Positions 7,248-8,876 of a stretch of DNA of 8,876 nucleotides are shown here, one piece after another. Under the pieces are notes generated by a model. The model searched no databases and was not told the DNA's origin. It saw only the letters and a program-made list of their open reading frames with translations. Origin of the DNA: Oscillospiraceae bacterium UBA6409 (GTDB lineage Bacteria > Bacillota > Clostridia > Oscillospirales > Oscillospiraceae); contig DJPP01000091.1 of NCBI GenBank assembly GCA_002438575.1, forward strand, positions 1 to 8,876. Reading direction: 5' to 3'. Within the stretch, counting starts at the first letter, position 1. Each line of letters begins with the position of its first letter. Both the position numbers and the translations under genes were made by a program.

Positions 7248-7625
7248 TCAGTTACGTCCGGAATTCTCCTGCTCGAAGCGGTCGATCATGGCGTGGAGCA
7301 CATCGGCATCCTCTTTGGAAAGTTTTGAATTTCCCATAAAAGCCGTTAAAAACGCCGGCAAGCTGCCATGAAAGTTGTGGGCCACGAAGGCGCGGCTCTC
7401 GGCGCGCTGCACGTCCTCCCGCGCTACCAGCGCCGTGACCACGGCGTTTTCCGTGTGCACCACGCCGCGCTCGGTCAAGCGCTTGATGACCGTATAGGTG
7501 GTGGATTTTTTCCAGCCCAGCTCCTGGGCGCAGAGACGGACCAGCTCGCTGCTCTTTACCGGCTCGTGGGACCAGAGTATTTCGCAGAAGCGCAGCTCAC
7601 TGTCAAAAATTTTCGGTGTTTCCAC
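7248..7625 (-). CDS. BlaI/MecI-family transcriptional repressor
   Basis: A 125-residue repressor with a winged-helix N-terminal domain (about 5-75; KKSTTYTVIKRLTERG at 39-54 is the recognition helix region) and a C-terminal dimerisation part (about 76-125). Family members bind dyads as dimers and are inactivated after activation of the partner membrane protease. Length and architecture match BlaI and MecI. The start is a GTG at 7625 with an excellent AAGGAGG site 8 nt upstream. The M56 sensor follows after 52 nt, giving the usual repressor-sensor pair. At the place where staphylococcal BlaI/MecI is cleaved (Asn101-Phe102), my alignment gives Ala95-Phe96, so the cleavage site may differ. Two dyads in its promoter indicate autoregulation. 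CopY-like copper control is possible by family but no cysteine metal-binding motif is present. Confidence 0.93.
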   Translation of the reverse strand: METPKIFDSELRFCEILWSHEPVKSSELVRLCAQELGWKKSTTYTVIKRLTERGVVHTENAVVTALVAREDVQRAESRAFVAHNFHGSLPAFLTAFMGNSKLSKEDADVLHAMIDRFEQENSGRN

Positions 7626-7641
7626 AGGGTTTTCCTCCTTG

Positions 7642-7657
7642 GTCGAATGTAGTAGAC
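7642..7657. promoter_or_regulatory. Second, imperfect operator dyad
   Basis: On the plus strand GTCGAATG joins TAGTAGAC: the same 16-bp frame and GTC...GAC ends as the perfect palindrome at 7667, matching it at 11 of 16 positions, with centres 25 bp apart. It contains TGTAGTA, a half-site like that in staphylococcal BlaI/MecI operators. It lies at or just after the predicted transcription start and just upstream of the repressor's ribosome binding site. Confidence 0.5.
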
Positions 7658-7665
7658 CTGTTTTT

Positions 7666-7694
7666 AGTCTAACGCGTTAGACCCGTCCTGTCAA
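7666..7694 (-). promoter_or_regulatory. Promoter of the repressor-sensor operon
   Basis: Read on the minus strand, a perfect TTGACA -35 box (7694-7689) is followed after exactly 17 nt by TAGACT (7671-7666; four of six to the -10 consensus). Transcription should start near 7659. An A-rich tract upstream (about 7697-7735) may help as an UP element. The operator palindrome is embedded in it, so occupied operator would block RNA polymerase directly. Confidence 0.8.
7667..7682. promoter_or_regulatory. Perfect 16-bp palindrome, probable operator of the BlaI-like repressor
   Basis: GTCTAACGCGTTAGAC is a perfect inverted repeat lying between the -35 and -10 boxes of the repressor promoter and covering five of the six -10 bases. 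BlaI-family proteins repress their own operons from such dyads, so this is the most likely binding site. The sequence is seen; the binding is inferred. Confidence 0.8.
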
Positions 7695-7746
7695 GTATTT
7701 TTTTCTTGCTTTTTGTGTTACTTTTACTTTACTTTCCCTGTACGCT

Positions 7747-7752
7747 TATGAT
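7747..7752 (+). promoter_or_regulatory. Candidate -10 box for the pseudouridine synthase gene
   Basis: TATGAT matches five of six bases of the -10 consensus, about 80 nt before the start codon. No good -35 hexamer lies at standard spacing, only T-rich sequence. It is the best candidate in the interval but weak. Confidence 0.3.
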
Positions 7753-7819
7753 ACCTTAGTGCAGAGGATGTTACAGGGCCATGCAAGCTATGTGTCAGGC
7801 ACGGCAAAAACGGGTACGG

Positions 7820-7825
7820 AAGGGG
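7820..7825 (+). promoter_or_regulatory. Ribosome binding site fixing the pseudouridine synthase start
   Basis: AAGGGG lies 6 nt before the ATG at 7832. The in-frame ATG at 7781 would add 17 basic residues unlike the family N-terminus and has no comparable site. Confidence 0.65.
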
Positions 7826-7831
7826 CGCAGC

Positions 7832-8467
7832 ATGGATATCGTGTATGAGGACAAGCGGATCGTGGTGGCGGTGAAGCCGGCGGGAGTGGTGTCGGTGGAT
7901 CAGCCGGGCGGGATGCCCGAGCTGCTGCGGCAGACGCTGCACACCGCGTGCATACGGACGGTGCACCGGCTGGACGCGCCGGTGGCGGGACTGATGGTAT
8001 TCGCACGGAGCGCCTACGCCGCCGGAGAGCTGTCGCGGCAGATACGGGAGGGGGAATTCGGGAAGACGTATCTAACGGTGGTGCGGGGAGCGCCGGCGGC
8101 GGACGAGGGGGAGCTGACGGACCTGCTGGGCCGGGACAAGGCGCGGCGGGTGACCTATGTGGCCGACGGACCGGGGAAGGACGTGCGGGAGGCGCGGCTG
8201 CGGTACCGGGTGCTGGACCGGCGGGCGGGATACGCGCTGATACGGGTCCGGCTGCTGACGGGGCGAACGCACCAGATCCGGGTACAGTTCGCGTCACGGG
8301 GGATGCCGCTGGTGGGCGACCGGCGGTACGGGAACGCGGCGGAGGCGGACACGCCTATCGCGCTGTGGTCGGCGGGATTGGCGTTCCGCCACCCGGAGAC
8401 GGGGGAGGCCATGGCGTTTGCGCTGGCGCCGCCGCGCATCGCGCCATGGACGTGGTTTGAGGCATGA
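7832..8467 (+). CDS. RluA-family RNA pseudouridine synthase (short form without S4 domain)
   Basis: Isomerises specific uridines to pseudouridine in rRNA or tRNA; the target cannot be told from sequence. The 211-residue protein starts directly with the catalytic domain, MDIVYEDKRIVVAVKPAGVV, and lacks the N-terminal S4 RNA-binding domain of longer RluC/RluD types. The catalytic motif is RTVHRLDAPVAG (42-53), with nucleophile Asp48; the usual T/S-S-G after HRLD is V-A-G here. The second family motif, GRTHQIRVQFASRGMPLVGDRRYG, spans 144-167. It is divergent from the repressor-sensor operon and ends at its own terminator. The coding strand is very G-rich with many CGG, GCG and GTG codons (31 G to 13 C in 7861-7920), which puts G excess on the plus strand, unlike the rest of the window. 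Confidence 0.93.
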   Translation: MDIVYEDKRIVVAVKPAGVVSVDQPGGMPELLRQTLHTACIRTVHRLDAPVAGLMVFARSAYAAGELSRQIREGEFGKTYLTVVRGAPAADEGELTDLLGRDKARRVTYVADGPGKDVREARLRYRVLDRRAGYALIRVRLLTGRTHQIRVQFASRGMPLVGDRRYGNAAEADTPIALWSAGLAFRHPETGEAMAFALAPPRIAPWTWFEA

Positions 8468-8494
8468 AAAAGACCGCCGGGAGGCGGTCTTTTT
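8467..8494 (+). terminator. Intrinsic terminator of the pseudouridine synthase gene
   Basis: A perfect 12-bp stem, AAAAAGACCGCC and GGCGGTCTTTTT, with a GGGA loop begins on the last base of the TGA stop codon and ends in a T-run. The A-run on the left arm means it could also stop transcription entering from the right. Confidence 0.92.
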
Positions 8495-8502
8495 ATGCGT
8501 TT

Positions 8503-8594
8503 TTGCGCCTGCGGGCGCAAGCCTCCGGCGGCCCCATTTCTTCCAACAGCGGAAGAAATGGGGGAAAGAACGCCGGCAGAAACTACGTTTCTGC
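8503..8594. repeat. Composite palindromic repeat, copy 1
   Basis: It starts 9 nt after the terminator. A 7-bp palindrome (TTGCGCC, TGCG loop, GGCGCAA; 8503-8520) is followed by a long hairpin: a 13-bp perfect stem at 8532-8544 and 8551-8563 with loop AACAGC. The conserved tail AAAGAACGCC follows (8565-8574). A further 8-bp hairpin (GCAGAAAC, TAC, GTTTCTGC; 8576-8594) has no match in copy 2. No T-tract follows, so these are not classical terminators. It resembles REP- or MITE-like intergenic repeats; the family is not identified. Confidence 0.75.
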
Positions 8595-8793
8595 ACTTCC
8601 TCAGCGCGCTATACTTGGCAGCAATCTCCCGCCTACTCTCGCGGGCATAGCCTTTCGTCATCGTTGTCGGACAAAAGGACTGTGCCTGCGTTCACCGGCG
8701 CGGAGGCTTCCGCGGCCGCTTGCTTCAGCCACGGTAGGGGCGTTTTCCTCTACCGAGTCAGGGGAGTTTCGCCGCTGCGGCAGCGGGCAGGTG
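8595..8793. other. Non-coding spacer between the repeats, rich in short hairpins
   Basis: No credible gene is seen on either strand. Inverted repeats include CCCGC and GCGGG (8628-8645), GCGGA and TCCGC (8700-8713), a 9-bp stem with one G-T pair, CGGTAGGGG and CCTCTACCG with loop CGTTTT (8732-8755), and CCGCTGC and GCAGCGG (8772-8786). It may be part of one larger repeat unit bracketed by the two composite copies, or a structured RNA; nothing here identifies a known RNA family. Confidence 0.4.
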
Positions 8794-8854
8794 TTGCGCC
8801 TGCGGGCGCAAGCTACTTTCTTTCCATGTCGAAAGAAAGTAGCCAAAGAACGCC
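8794..8854. repeat. Composite palindromic repeat, copy 2
   Basis: It is in the same orientation as copy 1, 291 bp further on. The first 20 bases (8794-8813) are identical to 8503-8522. A 13-bp perfect stem follows (8812-8824 and 8831-8843) with 6-nt loop CATGTC, then the same AAAGAACGCC tail (8845-8854). The stem shares the TTTCTT core with copy 1 but differs elsewhere while remaining fully paired. The sequence after it (8855-8876) may belong to another arm cut off by the window edge. Confidence 0.75.
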
Positions 8855-8876
8855 ACTTAAGGAAAGGGGGATTTCG

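Noticed and set aside
4874..7625. Reading the BlaI/M56 pair as a beta-lactam resistance locus
   Set aside because: The sensor lacks the STxK penicillin-binding motif and carries a DUF4825-like region instead; the nearby metallo-hydrolase has no signal peptide and no shared operator.
7781..7831. An upstream start for the pseudouridine synthase
   Set aside because: It would add 17 basic residues without a ribosome binding site; the family catalytic domain begins at the ATG at 7832, which has AAGGGG 6 nt upstream.
8155..8846. Minus-strand open frames of 168, 100 and 62 codons over the pseudouridine synthase gene and the repeat island
   Set aside because: Their products are Arg-rich and low in complexity, they cross the terminator or the hairpins, and they lack ribosome binding sites and motifs.
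8495..8876. A CRISPR array in the repeat-rich right end
   Set aside because: There are only two copies, 291 bp apart, with internal palindromes and unequal parts. There is no regular repeat-spacer pattern and no cas gene.

Overview
This GC-rich window carries the conserved pyrH-frr-uppS-cdsA-dxr run in the order typical of Firmicutes. It also carries an M56/DUF4825 membrane sensor with a BlaI-type repressor. Together these suggest a Clostridia genome, most likely a high-GC gut lineage of the Oscillospiraceae/Ruminococcaceae type. That placement is inference from gene content, composition and protein flavour; no 16S or other taxonomic marker is present.

Layout. (1) Positions 1-3719, minus strand: a tightly packed operon read right to left, pyrH (UMP kinase), frr (ribosome recycling factor), uppS (undecaprenyl diphosphate synthase), cdsA (CDP-diglyceride synthase) and dxr (MEP-pathway reductoisomerase, cut by the left edge). 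Gaps are 4, -1, 10 and 10 nt, so it is probably one transcript from a promoter just upstream of pyrH. (2) Positions 3720-3922: a divergent intergenic region with the pyrH promoter, a GC-rich palindrome, and the promoter and ribosome binding site of the next gene. (3) Positions 3923-4825, plus strand: a metallo-beta-lactamase-fold hydrolase of unknown substrate, ending at a perfect 12-bp bidirectional terminator shared with the convergent gene. (4) Positions 4874-7625, minus strand: a two-gene signalling unit, a BlaI/MecI-family repressor followed by an M56 membrane metalloprotease. The protease has a large DUF4825-containing extracytoplasmic part instead of a penicillin-binding domain. A strong promoter upstream has a perfect 16-bp palindrome overlapping its -10 box and a second, imperfect dyad just downstream. 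(5) Positions 7832-8467, plus strand: a short RluA-family RNA pseudouridine synthase with its own terminator. (6) Positions 8495-8876: no credible gene, but a dense island of hairpins including two direct copies of a composite palindromic repeat whose long stems differ in sequence yet stay fully base-paired.

How the genes work together. The left operon joins translation (frr), UMP phosphorylation (pyrH), isoprenoid precursor supply (dxr), the undecaprenyl carrier for cell-wall synthesis (uppS) and phospholipid precursor supply (cdsA). The BlaI/M56 pair looks like a self-regulated envelope-stress or ligand-sensing switch with no obvious effector gene beside it. The points most worth a second look are the operator/sensor pair, the covarying repeat island, and the substituted substrate-binding loop of PyrH.
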